This document shows, piece by piece, positions 7,811-17,314 of a stretch of DNA of 32,715 nt. Numbering within the stretch: position 1 is the stretch's first letter; every line of letters begins with the position of its first letter. The stretch is from an uncultured Eubacteriales bacterium. GTDB lineage: Bacteria > Bacillota > Clostridia > Peptostreptococcales > Anaerovoracaceae. The stretch lies in NCBI GenBank assembly GCA_900315485.1, contig OMZI01000027.1, forward strand, positions 1 to 32,715, read 5' to 3'. Made by a program: the position numbers and the translations under genes. A model generated the notes under the pieces. The model did not search any database. It saw nothing but the letters and a program-made list of their open reading frames with translations, and was not told where the DNA came from.

Positions 7811-8207
7811 TTCTGAGCTCTTCGATTACCGCTGTATCTGAAGGAAGCCACTTCACAGAGTCGAGCTCATCTCTTCCAAGCCATTTTGCCGACTCGTGCT
7901 CCAGAAGGCGGATGCCTGCAGAGATCAGTTCACATCTGATGCAGTACATATACAGATGGAACTTCGGGTAGTCATACTCGACAGTACAGATGACATCCCC
8001 TGCCTTTATCTCAGCGTCAAGTTCCTCCCGTATCTCTCTTTCCGCTGCCTGTGCAGGTGTCTCACCCGGCTCAAGCTTGCCTCCCGGGAACTCCCACCAG
8101 TCCTTGTAGTCTCCGTATCCCCTCTGTGTAGCGAGTACTTTGCCGTCCTTGATTATGATCGCTGCCGCGACCCTGACAGTACGTCTTTCTTCCATTTTGT
8201 CTTCCAT
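7800..8207 (-). CDS. mutT: (Deoxy)nucleoside triphosphate pyrophosphohydrolase, MutT type
   Basis: The 135-residue Nudix protein has the box from GGKLEPGETPAQ through REIREEL (about 42-63). It also has the MutT-type opening VRVAAAIIIKDGKVLATQRG and a WWEFPGG before the box. It should hydrolyse 8-oxo-dGTP or related oxidised nucleotides in the cytosol. It is the last gene of a minus-strand run after the MATE-ATPase gene, 20 bases from that stop codon. An ATG four codons further in (8195) could also serve as the start. Confidence 0.86.
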   Translation of the reverse strand: MEDKMEERRTVRVAAAIIIKDGKVLATQRGYGDYKDWWEFPGGKLEPGETPAQAAEREIREELDAEIKAGDVICTVEYDYPKFHLYMYCIRCELISAGIRLLEHESAKWLGRDELDSVKWLPSDTAVIEELRKLI

Positions 8208-8227
8208 TTCAGCCTGTCTTTCCGGTG

Positions 8228-10000
8228 TTATATCTTCATTGTCAGTACGTTCATGCCCAGGATATTCTGGTATTCGACGTCCTTGAGGATCCCGAATATC
8301 ATCTTTAATCCTATATTGGCTCCGGCATCATCGCCTTCAGCTATCCTGTTCATGGTTACAGGGTCGAACGGCCTGCAGTCATCTCTGAGCCTTAGGATAA
8401 TATCATCACCCTTGTGTACTACACGCACGTCTATACTGTGCGCTCTGTTGTCTCCGGCAAAACCGTGTTCTACGATGTTTCCGGCCATCTCTTCCGTTGC
8501 AAGGCCTGCAAGATACGACCGTCTGTTGTCTATTCCCTTCTCAGTGCAGAAGTTCTGTATTTTCTGTGAGATGGTGACTACCTCCTCCATGCTTCTGACT
8601 GTCAGATCAAGTCTTTCATCAGGCGATACGCCGAAGTCACGCGGTATGACCATGAGCTCAAACATGTCTGACGGGATCTTCCCGTTCTTGACACATGCAT
8701 ATATGAAATAGATCAGGAGAATGACTACTCCGTTCAGTATATTGGCATAGTACAGTCCGTTCATTCCAATAGCAGGGATCAGCAAAGCGCTGAAGGCACA
8801 CACGCATATGATGCCGTCCATCAGAGAGACGATGTGTACCAGAACATGCTTTCCCGATGCCTGTCCGTAGCATGTAAAGTGCATCGCAGGGATCGCAAGC
8901 ACCATACATACCGGCAGTAGCCTGAAGCCCCAGACAGTCATCATGAATACAGGGTTTGACGGATCCTTATAGAAAATCCGTGTTTCCGGGACCGCAAGCA
9001 TCATGATCACAGCAGAGATCGCAGCCATTAACGGTACGAACCTGCTGAACATTACTCTCATTACATCCATCAGTGTCTGCCTGTCTTCCTCACCTACGCT
9101 TACGCTTATCATCATCCTTGATACTGCAACGAATCCTGCAGGAATGGCCCAGAACACTCCAAGGAAGTTATTGCAGGCCGTAAAAGCAGATATTCCCGCT
9201 CCGCCGACATATGCTTCCAGCAGCTTATTGACTATAAGTCCGCGGAAAGCCTGATAGATATTGGTAGCAGCACCCGGGAATCCGATCGCGATTATCGCGA
9301 TGCACTCTGCCCATACGATCTCTTTCAGCCTGAATCTCATCTGGGATTTTCCGCTGAGGAAGTGCCCTGCCTGAACAGCGAAGAACACCCACATTCCCGC
9401 TGAAGAAGCGAGCGCCAGACCGAAAGCCTCCAGCCCGAGGACCTTTACGAACAGGAAGTTGAACAGAAGATTGGCTATGATGAATGCAATGCTTGCAGTC
9501 ATCGCTCTCCTGTTCCTGTTTTCCATAGAAAGGAATATCGTAAACTGGCTTCCGATCATGAACGGGATTATGCCTATTGCCTGACCGGTAATATAGCGGT
9601 TGAGAATGGCCCTTACCTGATCGTCATGAGTAAGGAATCCTGTATTATCAGTAAACGCAAGAAATACAAGGATCAGAGACAGCAGCGTTCCGATTGCCCC
9701 TGCGAGGATGATATCCAGCGTATACACATTATGCATTTTGCCCTGCTCGTTCTGTCCGAGATATTTTCCGCACAGAATGCTTGCGCCGCCGGTCAGGACT
9801 GTAGCAGTCGTTGCCACAAGGGTATTCACCGGCCAGTAGATACCTACTGCAGTCATTGCGTCCACGCCGACGAAGTTACTGGCAAAATAAGTGGAGACTA
9901 TACCGTTGACAGCGCCTATTGCGGCAAGCAGTATCTGTATCGGCAGCAGCCTGAACATAAGTCTGGTCAGTATTTTTCTGTTGGATGTTATTCCTTCCAT
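8228..10000 (-). CDS. MATE-family transporter fused to C-terminal anti-sigma-type ATPase domain
   Basis: Residues 1-440 (of 590) form a 12-helix MATE-like antiporter, starting with a LPIQILLAAIGAVNGIVSTYF helix pair and repeating in two halves. Residues about 455-590 are a GHKL/HATPase_c_2 domain like RsbW or SpoIIAB: an N box with Glu503/Glu504 and Asn508, a G1-like LRDDCRPFDP (538-547), and a G2-like GANIGLKMI (560-568). MATE proteins usually export drugs or metabolites using Na+ or H+ and are about 450 residues; the ATPase tail is extra. It may sense or gate the transporter or act as a serine kinase. It follows alpha-galactosidase by 22 bases and precedes mutT by 20, suggesting an operon. 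Confidence 0.85.
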   Translation of the reverse strand: MEGITSNRKILTRLMFRLLPIQILLAAIGAVNGIVSTYFASNFVGVDAMTAVGIYWPVNTLVATTATVLTGGASILCGKYLGQNEQGKMHNVYTLDIILAGAIGTLLSLILVFLAFTDNTGFLTHDDQVRAILNRYITGQAIGIIPFMIGSQFTIFLSMENRNRRAMTASIAFIIANLLFNFLFVKVLGLEAFGLALASSAGMWVFFAVQAGHFLSGKSQMRFRLKEIVWAECIAIIAIGFPGAATNIYQAFRGLIVNKLLEAYVGGAGISAFTACNNFLGVFWAIPAGFVAVSRMMISVSVGEEDRQTLMDVMRVMFSRFVPLMAAISAVIMMLAVPETRIFYKDPSNPVFMMTVWGFRLLPVCMVLAIPAMHFTCYGQASGKHVLVHIVSLMDGIICVCAFSALLIPAIGMNGLYYANILNGVVILLIYFIYACVKNGKIPSDMFELMVIPRDFGVSPDERLDLTVRSMEEVVTISQKIQNFCTEKGIDNRRSYLAGLATEEMAGNIVEHGFAGDNRAHSIDVRVVHKGDDIILRLRDDCRPFDPVTMNRIAEGDDAGANIGLKMIFGILKDVEYQNILGMNVLTMKI

Positions 10001-10022
10001 TCAGTTTCCTCTTGTTCACCTG

Positions 10023-12056
10023 CTATTTTATGGTAAGTATGGCTGTCTCTCCCGATTCCTGCATGTCAGCATAATACAGGCAGCCCTCAGAAACCACCCT
10101 GTCTGTTATCTCTTCACCGTTCAGGTATACAGCAGACGGCTCAGTTTCAGACAGCCATCCTGTTCTTCCCGATGCCTTCATGACAAAGGTAACAGAATCG
10201 CCCTTTTCTATTATATTCTCTGCAGCCGCGGCTCCGGCGTATTTATCCAGAAGTCCGAGGAATGCTGCTTTACCTGTGAACGGAACTATCACATACCATG
10301 CGTATCCGTCCCTGTCTATCTCAGCTTCATATTTTTCACCTGAACCGAGAAGATGTGCTTCCTTTCCGAAGTAGTCATATACCCAGTATTTTTCCGCACC
10401 GGCGATCTCCGGCACTTCCTCAGGAGTGAATGATACCGTCTGTGTGCTTCCGCTAAGATTGTACGCCGCTATCCCGCCTGCATATGCCAGATCTCCGCAT
10501 GCCGCATAATTGCTCAGCTTCAGGACGCCCTCCTTCAGCGGGTCCGTGAAAACGCAGTCCTCTGTCGGCCTTGCAGACCTTGCCATCATGAGAAGCTTTC
10601 CGTCGCTGCATGCAAGAGGCTTCAGCACCTCAGGATCAGTCTCACCGATCTTGTCGCTGAAGTACACAGGGCCGCCGCTTATCGCTCTCAGCAGGCTGTG
10701 CTTGGACGCATACGGATGCTTTGTCCAGAACATATCCCAGTCGCAGCAGTATATTTCATTGTGGTAAATGGAGTTGTATGCGTTCTGGAGGAGATGCTCG
10801 ACAAAGCTTTCATCCCTGCTCGGGAAGAAATCATCACTGTTTCTGGATATAGCGGAAGCCGGCCTTGCGACCACATTCTCCATCGCCATTCCCATGCAGT
10901 TTATGATAGCCCCGTCCATCTCAAACGACCCGGTCTCAAGCTCACGGTTCATTCCCCTTGCCGCTTCAGCAACAGGGACCTCGTTCTCGTAGTAGAAAGG
11001 AGCCGTGCTCTGCCCGTCGACCTTTATGAAATCTATGCCCTCGCTCTTGAGGGACCTGCACCAGTCACGGTAGAATCCGCTTCCGTGCCTGTAATCAGGG
11101 ATCAGGACGTTATTGGCTGTCCTGTACAGATACTGCTCTTCTCTCTCTGCGAGGCTGCTCTCAGGATCGACACCGCCCCAGTAGCCTCCGAGCGCATGCC
11201 ATATCCCGAACCATTCTATATCGCTTCTGCTGCGGATATCACTGATCACAGGTCTGAACCCTCCCGGGAACTTGTCTGTGTCCGGTGCAAAATCCGTGAC
11301 CATCCTGTCTCTTGACGGGAACCATCCGTCATCGAAGAGCATCCATCTTACCGGTACTTTTTTATCTATCAGCTCATCTGCCTTCTGAGTCACAAGTTCA
11401 GCTGATATGTCCGTATAGAATGCATCCCAGCTGCACCATCCGAGGTATCTGAACATCTCAGGGATGCGTCTCTCTTCTCTCGGCAGGATGCCTTTTTCCC
11501 TGATTATCCATGCAAAAGCCCTGTGCACCGCCTCGTACGCGGTCTCAGCCTCCGCATATACATACATGATCTCATCTATGGATTCGAGTCCGCCTCTCAG
11601 GGCAGTCATCACGAGGCATATTTCATCCTCTGTGCCGCCTGTCAGATATGATTTGAGCCTGTCACCGACCATAGGCACAAGACATCCGCATCTGTCAGCA
11701 TATCTGAACAGTGCGACCTGTGTCCTGTCAGGTATATCCTTAAAGCTGTCAGCAAATCCCGGACGTGACCACCACGGTCCGAACATATACAGTGAGGTTA
11801 TCTTCTCCGGAACTTCATCGGGTCTGAAATGTGCTGTGACAGGCGCTTCCATCGCAAGGTTGACATGCTCCTCAAGAAGCGGCTCTGCATAGCATATCCT
11901 GAGTTTCAGTCCGCAGAGTCTTACGCCTTCTTCCTCCCTTTCATATGCAGACAGAATCATGTTGTCGCATGAAACATCTCTTCCGTCCGCAGCCATAACC
12001 ACCTCATGGCTTTTGCCCTTCTGGCGGCTGATCTTTAATCTCAGATCCCCTTTCAT
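10023..12056 (-). CDS. GH36-type alpha-galactosidase / raffinose-synthase-like glycosidase
   Basis: The 677-residue protein has a central (beta/alpha)8 barrel with clan-D motifs: LGWCSWDAF (205-213), FDDGWF (241-246), WFGIWHALGGYWGG (282-295), FIKVDGQS (343-350) with nucleophile Asp347, and RNSDD (405-409) holding the acid/base Asp. These resemble the raffinose-synthase/Sip1 branch of GH36, so the likely activity is hydrolysis or transfer of alpha-galactosyl groups. No signal peptide is seen, so it is cytosolic and would act on imported oligosaccharides. No transporter of that kind is in the window. It starts the minus-strand run that continues into the MATE-ATPase and MutT genes. Confidence 0.83.
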   Translation of the reverse strand: MKGDLRLKISRQKGKSHEVVMAADGRDVSCDNMILSAYEREEEGVRLCGLKLRICYAEPLLEEHVNLAMEAPVTAHFRPDEVPEKITSLYMFGPWWSRPGFADSFKDIPDRTQVALFRYADRCGCLVPMVGDRLKSYLTGGTEDEICLVMTALRGGLESIDEIMYVYAEAETAYEAVHRAFAWIIREKGILPREERRIPEMFRYLGWCSWDAFYTDISAELVTQKADELIDKKVPVRWMLFDDGWFPSRDRMVTDFAPDTDKFPGGFRPVISDIRSRSDIEWFGIWHALGGYWGGVDPESSLAEREEQYLYRTANNVLIPDYRHGSGFYRDWCRSLKSEGIDFIKVDGQSTAPFYYENEVPVAEAARGMNRELETGSFEMDGAIINCMGMAMENVVARPASAISRNSDDFFPSRDESFVEHLLQNAYNSIYHNEIYCCDWDMFWTKHPYASKHSLLRAISGGPVYFSDKIGETDPEVLKPLACSDGKLLMMARSARPTEDCVFTDPLKEGVLKLSNYAACGDLAYAGGIAAYNLSGSTQTVSFTPEEVPEIAGAEKYWVYDYFGKEAHLLGSGEKYEAEIDRDGYAWYVIVPFTGKAAFLGLLDKYAGAAAAENIIEKGDSVTFVMKASGRTGWLSETEPSAVYLNGEEITDRVVSEGCLYYADMQESGETAILTIK

Positions 12057-12237
12057 ATTTCCGGTCCTCCTTCAGTTCAGTCAGGAATCATTTTAATTCT
12101 TTTGCTCCCGGTTAGCAAGATAACCGGTGCCGCCTGAAAAAACAATCCGGTCTTCAGTCCTGAAAAGTTATTCCTGCAAACAGATTAGTGTTACAATGAA
12201 AACAGACTGGTCACTGATCATAAAAAGAGGTATGACT

Positions 12238-13482
12238 ATGAGAGCAGGACGTGAGATACAGCAGCCGAAGAGAAACTACAGAACATTCAAAATACTTCTG
12301 ATCCTTATACTTGTGCTGATCATAGCGATCGCTGCCGCAGCAGCTTATTCGTACAAGTCAGCAAAGGATTCACTTGATATAAGCTTTACCGAGAAAACGC
12401 CGCAGGTGGAAGCCGGCGGTGAATATGCGGCAATGGACTTTGTCAAAGACTCTGAGGGTGAAGTTGCGCCGTCCGCCGAATTTCTCAATGCAGAAAAAAC
12501 AGGCAGCAAAGAGATGGTATACACAGTCTCCAAGCCTGTCCTGGGCGGTCTTATGACTGCATCTGAAGAATATACACTTGCGTATAATGTTGTGGATACT
12601 GTTGCGCCGCTCATCCTGTGGAACGGTGACGGCTCGGTCCTTCAGCGCTATGAAAAGTTCGACATCAACGATGTCATAGGATACGGGGATAATGCAGATC
12701 CGCAGCCTTCGATCGAAATTGATGGTGAAGTCAAAATGACAAGGCTGGGCAAATACCCTCTTCATGTGAAGATAACTGATGCTTCAGGCAACAGCACAGA
12801 GGCCGACCTGACCGTTGAAGTCGCTGATACGGTTCCGGTATACACTGATGATTCCCCAAGGATTCAGTTTGCGGATTTCGTCTCATCGTATAAGGGCGAC
12901 GGACGGTCTTTCGGTATCGACGTATCGACCTGGCAGGGCGATGTGGACTTTGATGCTGTGAAGAAAGCCGGATGTGAATTCGTTATAATCAGGATCGGCT
13001 ATTCCGCTGACGGGAAGATAGAAAAGGACAGCAAGTTCGAGCAGAATTATGAGAATGCACGGGCTGCAGGGCTGAAAACAGGCATATACCTGTACAGCTA
13101 CGATAATTCCGAAAAGGAAGTCCGCGCATCGGCAGACCAGATCATAGAGATCCTCGGAGACGAAGCTCCTGATCTTCCGGTGGTCTTCGACTGGGAGGAC
13201 TTCGGTCAGTTCCAGACGTACAAAATGAGTTTTGCAGGACTCAACAGCCTGTATGATGCGTTTGCAGATCAGCTGTCTTCAGCCGGTTATGACTGCATGC
13301 TGTACGGCAACAAGAATAGTCTTGAGAAAGTATGGGATGATACAGATACAAGACCTGTATGGCTCGCCCACTATACAGACAAGACAGACTACAAGGGTCC
13401 GTACGTAATGTGGCAGGCAAGCCAGACAGGCAATATAGACGGTATAGACGGTGATGTGGATATGGACATCCTCTACGAATAG
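12238..13482 (+). CDS. GH25 lysozyme with N-terminal anchor and Ig-like domain
   Basis: The 414-residue protein has one transmembrane segment (about 17-37), an Ig/cadherin-like region (about 120-198, with DTVAPLI and a DASGNST repeat end) and a GH25 domain (about 225-410). Asp228 in FGIDVSTWQG and Glu320 in FDWEDF fit the acidic catalytic residues of the family. It should cut the glycan strand of peptidoglycan while tethered to the membrane. ATG 12238 is chosen because AAGAGG (12225-12230) lies 7 bases upstream; the frame is open from 12127. It is the only plus-strand gene in a long minus-strand block, divergent from alpha-galactosidase and convergent with beta-mannosidase. Confidence 0.88.
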   Translation: MRAGREIQQPKRNYRTFKILLILILVLIIAIAAAAAYSYKSAKDSLDISFTEKTPQVEAGGEYAAMDFVKDSEGEVAPSAEFLNAEKTGSKEMVYTVSKPVLGGLMTASEEYTLAYNVVDTVAPLILWNGDGSVLQRYEKFDINDVIGYGDNADPQPSIEIDGEVKMTRLGKYPLHVKITDASGNSTEADLTVEVADTVPVYTDDSPRIQFADFVSSYKGDGRSFGIDVSTWQGDVDFDAVKKAGCEFVIIRIGYSADGKIEKDSKFEQNYENARAAGLKTGIYLYSYDNSEKEVRASADQIIEILGDEAPDLPVVFDWEDFGQFQTYKMSFAGLNSLYDAFADQLSSAGYDCMLYGNKNSLEKVWDDTDTRPVWLAHYTDKTDYKGPYVMWQASQTGNIDGIDGDVDMDILYE

Positions 13483-13486
13483 GTCA

Positions 13487-15979
13487 TCAACGGATATCGT
13501 ATGTACTCCTCAGGCGCAGGCCGTCAGGTCTGCCCCTGAGGATTTTTATTCTCTTCTCACCCGGCTCCATGTCAAAATAATTATCCGACAGTACCAGGTC
13601 TTCATTGTCATTGAGGATCTCAACATCACGCGCATATGCGGAAGCTCTGATGATGATCTCATCGCCATCGGTCCTGAATGACAGCTCAGGATCTCTGAAA
13701 TGATAGTACTTAGGCTGGCAGAAGATCACGCTGCCCGCTGATACCACTTCCCCGTTCTCTTCCAGTCTGTATGAGACGTGATCATCATAGAGATCAGCTT
13801 CAGGCATGTCTTCCCTTTCAAGCCATACAGCGCTGAGCGCCGGGACCGTTACGGTCTCTTTTCTTTCGTCACGGATGCTGCCGCAGCTGTCACGGGTCTG
13901 CCATATCACATCGACAGTGTGTTCATCCGGAGTCTCGTTGCTCACATTGAACCTTACAGACTTTTTCACTTCGTATGGCTCTGCGTTCGGATTGGTATCC
14001 TGAGTAAGTATCCCTTCTTCCTCACATGACAGCAGCAGAGGAGCAAAGAACCTCTTCTCATAGTAATGGAGAGCCTTCCATCTGCCGTAATAATCGATCG
14101 ACGACCAGCTTGAGACCGGCCAGCAGTCGTTGAGCTGCCATACGACAGTTCCCATGCATCTGCCGCGGTGCCTTCTGAAGTGTTCCACACCGTAGCGTAT
14201 AGCCTGCGCCTGCAGCAGCTGCGATGCGTAGACTGTCATATCAAATGATGAAGGATACAGATAAGTCTGCGACATATATGAAGCGATCTTGCCGTTGGCC
14301 GCAGCATTCCTCTGATGCTTTTCCATCACATATGAATATATATTGCGGTCCTCAGGCTCAGTGAAAGACTCTATCGTTTTCATCGCAGGGAAAGACTGGA
14401 AGCCGAATTCAGAGAGGTATCTGAAATGGAACTTCCTGTACTCCGTAAAAGGCTTGTTGCCGTGCCACACATCCCAGTAGTGGACATCTCCCCTGTTCTC
14501 TGCATTAGGCTCATCAAAGCCTCCGCCGCTTGATGGGCTTGCAGGCCAGTAGAAGGTCTGAGGGTCCGTCTTCTCCAGTATCTCCGGGAAGATCTCCTCG
14601 TACATCCTGAGATAGAACTCCCTGAGTTCAGGAGTATTGACCCACTGTCCTTCATCGGCGAACTGCTCCATCTCATTATTGCCGCACCAGAGCCCAAGGC
14701 TTGCATGGTGGCGGAGCCTCCTGACATTGTCCTCTATCTCGGCTCTGATGTTTGCTTCGAATTCCTCAGACAGGTCGTACGCAGCGCATGCGAACATGAA
14801 GTCCTGCCAGACGATCAGACCAAGCTCATCGCATATATCGTAGAACCAGTCCTCGGGATAATAGCCGCCGCCCCACACTCTTATGCAGTTGTGGTTGGCA
14901 AGCCTTGCATCCTCAAGAAGACGTCTGGTCCTCTCCGGGGACGTTCTGCCTGTCAGGCTGTCCTCAGGGATATAGTCTGCTCCCATTGCGAACACTTCTA
15001 TGCCGTTGACCGTATGGGCAAAACTCTCGCCGTACTCATCTTTACGTCTTGTGACAGTCATCGTGCGAAGGCCGATCCTTCGCTCCCAGGTGTCAAGCAT
15101 TTTGCCATCTGACATAAGGGTCACCCTGACCGTATAGAGCGGCTGCGGACCGTAACCTGCAGGATACCACAGATGAGGATCAGATATCACCAGTCCTTCC
15201 GGAGCATCGCCGCTTGCGACAAGCTCTCCGTCCGGGCTGAAGACCTCAGCCACACATGAGATATCTGCATCTCCTGCTTCAGCATATTCGATTTCAGGCC
15301 CGAATCTCAGAGCAACACTGCCGTCAGCATGCATCTGCCTCACGTAGACACTCTCTATGGCCGCTGTATCATAACCTGTGATCCTGACCGGCCTGAATAT
15401 CCCGCAGCCCGGGAGCCTCGGTCCCCAGTCCCAGCCGAACATGCAGTGCGCCTTGCGGAGATACGGAAAACCTCTCATCGCATCTTCCGTGCCCTCAAGA
15501 GGCTTTTCCTCATATCTGCTCCTGATGTACCTTGTCGGTGAACGGAACAGGATGCTGAGATAGTTGTCCTCTGCCTTCAGGATATCTTTGATATCATACT
15601 TCCATGTCCTGTGCATGTTGTCCGCGGTACCGAGCAGCACGCCGTTCAGTCTTATTTCAGCCAGCGTGTCCAGTCCTTCAAATACAAGACGGATGCGGTC
15701 CCTGCTGAGAATATCAGCATCCGCATCAAATGAAGTCTCATATTTGTAATCCCTGTCAGACAGTCTTAGAGCCTCGAGCTCGTTGTCCCTGAAATAAGGA
15801 TCATCTATCATGCCGGCTCTGAGAAGATCAGAGTACAGGTCTCCCGGCACCACAGCCGGTATCGTCTCTGTGTCTTCAGTTCCGTCTGCCATGTGAAGAG
15901 ACCAGCACGAATCGATCTCCATGCTGGTCTTCATATCTCTGTTTATTCTGTTTTCGTGATTGATATCAGTACGGTCCAT
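13487..15979 (-). CDS. GH2 beta-mannosidase
   Basis: The 830-residue protein has the GH2 layout: N-terminal sugar-binding domain with CMFGWDWGPRLP (179-190), immunoglobulin-like middle, then the TIM barrel. VWGGGYYPED (368-377) and the acid/base Glu436 in CGNNEM (432-437) are typical of beta-mannosidases, and Glu524 in YLSEFGFQS (521-529) is the nucleophile. It removes terminal beta-mannosyl groups, presumably in the cytosol as no signal peptide is seen. It starts 5 bases after the AAA+ gene ends, so translation is probably coupled. ATG codons 15 and 19 codons downstream are alternative starts. Together with the GH36 enzyme it fits galactomannan oligosaccharide breakdown. Confidence 0.88.
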   Translation of the reverse strand: MDRTDINHENRINRDMKTSMEIDSCWSLHMADGTEDTETIPAVVPGDLYSDLLRAGMIDDPYFRDNELEALRLSDRDYKYETSFDADADILSRDRIRLVFEGLDTLAEIRLNGVLLGTADNMHRTWKYDIKDILKAEDNYLSILFRSPTRYIRSRYEEKPLEGTEDAMRGFPYLRKAHCMFGWDWGPRLPGCGIFRPVRITGYDTAAIESVYVRQMHADGSVALRFGPEIEYAEAGDADISCVAEVFSPDGELVASGDAPEGLVISDPHLWYPAGYGPQPLYTVRVTLMSDGKMLDTWERRIGLRTMTVTRRKDEYGESFAHTVNGIEVFAMGADYIPEDSLTGRTSPERTRRLLEDARLANHNCIRVWGGGYYPEDWFYDICDELGLIVWQDFMFACAAYDLSEEFEANIRAEIEDNVRRLRHHASLGLWCGNNEMEQFADEGQWVNTPELREFYLRMYEEIFPEILEKTDPQTFYWPASPSSGGGFDEPNAENRGDVHYWDVWHGNKPFTEYRKFHFRYLSEFGFQSFPAMKTIESFTEPEDRNIYSYVMEKHQRNAAANGKIASYMSQTYLYPSSFDMTVYASQLLQAQAIRYGVEHFRRHRGRCMGTVVWQLNDCWPVSSWSSIDYYGRWKALHYYEKRFFAPLLLSCEEEGILTQDTNPNAEPYEVKKSVRFNVSNETPDEHTVDVIWQTRDSCGSIRDERKETVTVPALSAVWLEREDMPEADLYDDHVSYRLEENGEVVSAGSVIFCQPKYYHFRDPELSFRTDGDEIIIRASAYARDVEILNDNEDLVLSDNYFDMEPGEKRIKILRGRPDGLRLRSTYDIR
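13507..13548 (+). terminator. Terminator of GH25 gene, inside the convergent GH2 gene
   Basis: CCTCAGG (13508-13514) pairs with CCTGAGG (13535-13541), with inner GCAG/CTGC pairing, followed by ATTTTT. It lies within the last codons of the opposite-strand beta-mannosidase, so the same bases encode protein on one strand and termination on the other. Confidence 0.75.
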
Positions 15980-15984
15980 ATACC

Positions 15985-17226
15985 CTACTTTTTCGCGCCT
16001 TTTCCGCTTTTCTTCTCTGCGGCCCCTTTAGCGCTCTTGTCACCGCTGCTCTTCTTGCCCTTGTCACCGGCATTATCAGCGGTTTCCTTCTTCGAACTTT
16101 CAAGAATGTCTGTCAGAGCGTTAAGCAGCTCCTTATCCGCCTCTGCTGCCTTCTCTCCGGCATCTTCCGGTTTCTTTTCAGGAGCCTCGAGATCATCAAG
16201 GTCCTGCAGATCCTCGATAGTGAGCGTCGTGAGCGTCTCCTCATCGACATTTTCAAGATCAGCGACCCTTGCAGCCTGATTGGTGATTATCTTCTCGAAG
16301 AGGTTTCTGACCTCTCTTGCATTCGCAAAATTCTCACCCTTCGCAGCTTCAAGTCTGACTATCTCTTCCCTGACGGCTGCTTCAGCCTCCTCGGTCATCT
16401 TGTACTGATACTTCTTGCACTGCATCATGAAGATGGCCTGAAGCTCGTCCACTGTATAGTCAGGGAACTCGAAGAACTTATTGAATCTGGACTTGAGTCC
16501 CGGGTTGCTCTCAACGAAAGCCTTCATCAGCTCAGTGTATCCGGCAACGATGACCACGAACTTGTCGCGGTGGTCTTCCATCGCCTTGAGGATGGTGTCG
16601 ATGGCTTCCTGTCCGAAGTTCTCGCCTTCCTGATTGAGCGTATAGGCCTCATCTATGAAGAGGACGCCTCCCATGGCCTCCTGTATCTTCTTCTGAGTCT
16701 TGATCGCTGTCTGTCCTACATATCCAGCAACCAGGCCTGATCTGTCAGTCTCTACGAGCTGCCCCGTGGAAAGGATGCCTATCTCCTTGTACAGCTTGGC
16801 AAGTATCCTGGCTACCGTGGTCTTTCCTGTTCCCGGATTGCCCGAGAATACAAGATGGAGAGAAACAGGCACTGCCTTCATGCCCTTCTCTTCACGCATC
16901 TTTCTTACCTTGGCGAGTCCGACCAGTTCTTCGACATCATGCTTGACCTTAGTCAGTCCGATGAGCTCATTCAGTTCCTCCATGCCTGACTTTTCCGGTT
17001 CCTTAGGTTCTTCAGGCTCCGGCGCTGTCTGTACGGCAAATTCTGTCTGTGTAACGACTTCTGTCTCGATCTCCTGAGGTCCTGCATTCCTCTCAGAAGA
17101 GCGTGCAGAATCAGTTCCCGTTCCTGCGGAAGGTCTGCGTACCGGCACATCTATTTCCGGTTTCTCCTTCGTCGGTCCGTAGAAGTCATCGTATATACTT
17201 TTCAGCTCATCCTTCATGTCTCTCAT
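15985..17226 (-). CDS. AAA+ ATPase of the CbbX/SpoVK type
   Basis: The 413-residue protein has a variable acidic N-terminal linker (about 20-80), a helix ELIGLTKVKHDVEEL, Walker A GNPGTGKT (129-136) and Walker B VLFIDEA (188-194). It ends in a low-complexity Lys/Ala/Gly/Ser tail (about 380-413). The core resembles the CbbX/SpoVK group of hexameric ATPases that remodel partner proteins. The partner is unknown. ATG 17226 with AAAGGA upstream is preferred over a TTG at 17256. It is directly followed by the beta-mannosidase gene, although no functional link is obvious. Confidence 0.85.
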   Translation of the reverse strand: MRDMKDELKSIYDDFYGPTKEKPEIDVPVRRPSAGTGTDSARSSERNAGPQEIETEVVTQTEFAVQTAPEPEEPKEPEKSGMEELNELIGLTKVKHDVEELVGLAKVRKMREEKGMKAVPVSLHLVFSGNPGTGKTTVARILAKLYKEIGILSTGQLVETDRSGLVAGYVGQTAIKTQKKIQEAMGGVLFIDEAYTLNQEGENFGQEAIDTILKAMEDHRDKFVVIVAGYTELMKAFVESNPGLKSRFNKFFEFPDYTVDELQAIFMMQCKKYQYKMTEEAEAAVREEIVRLEAAKGENFANAREVRNLFEKIITNQAARVADLENVDEETLTTLTIEDLQDLDDLEAPEKKPEDAGEKAAEADKELLNALTDILESSKKETADNAGDKGKKSSGDKSAKGAAEKKSGKGAKK

Positions 17227-17314
17227 ATCGGCTGATCCTTTCCTCTGCGGAATCAATGAGGGTCATCTGACCCCTGCAATAATGATAAAATGCACACGGA
17301 TTATTTGCAAGCTT

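Noticed and set aside
10698-11315. Plus-strand frame of 205 codons
   Set aside because: It is antisense to the GH36 gene and has no family features.
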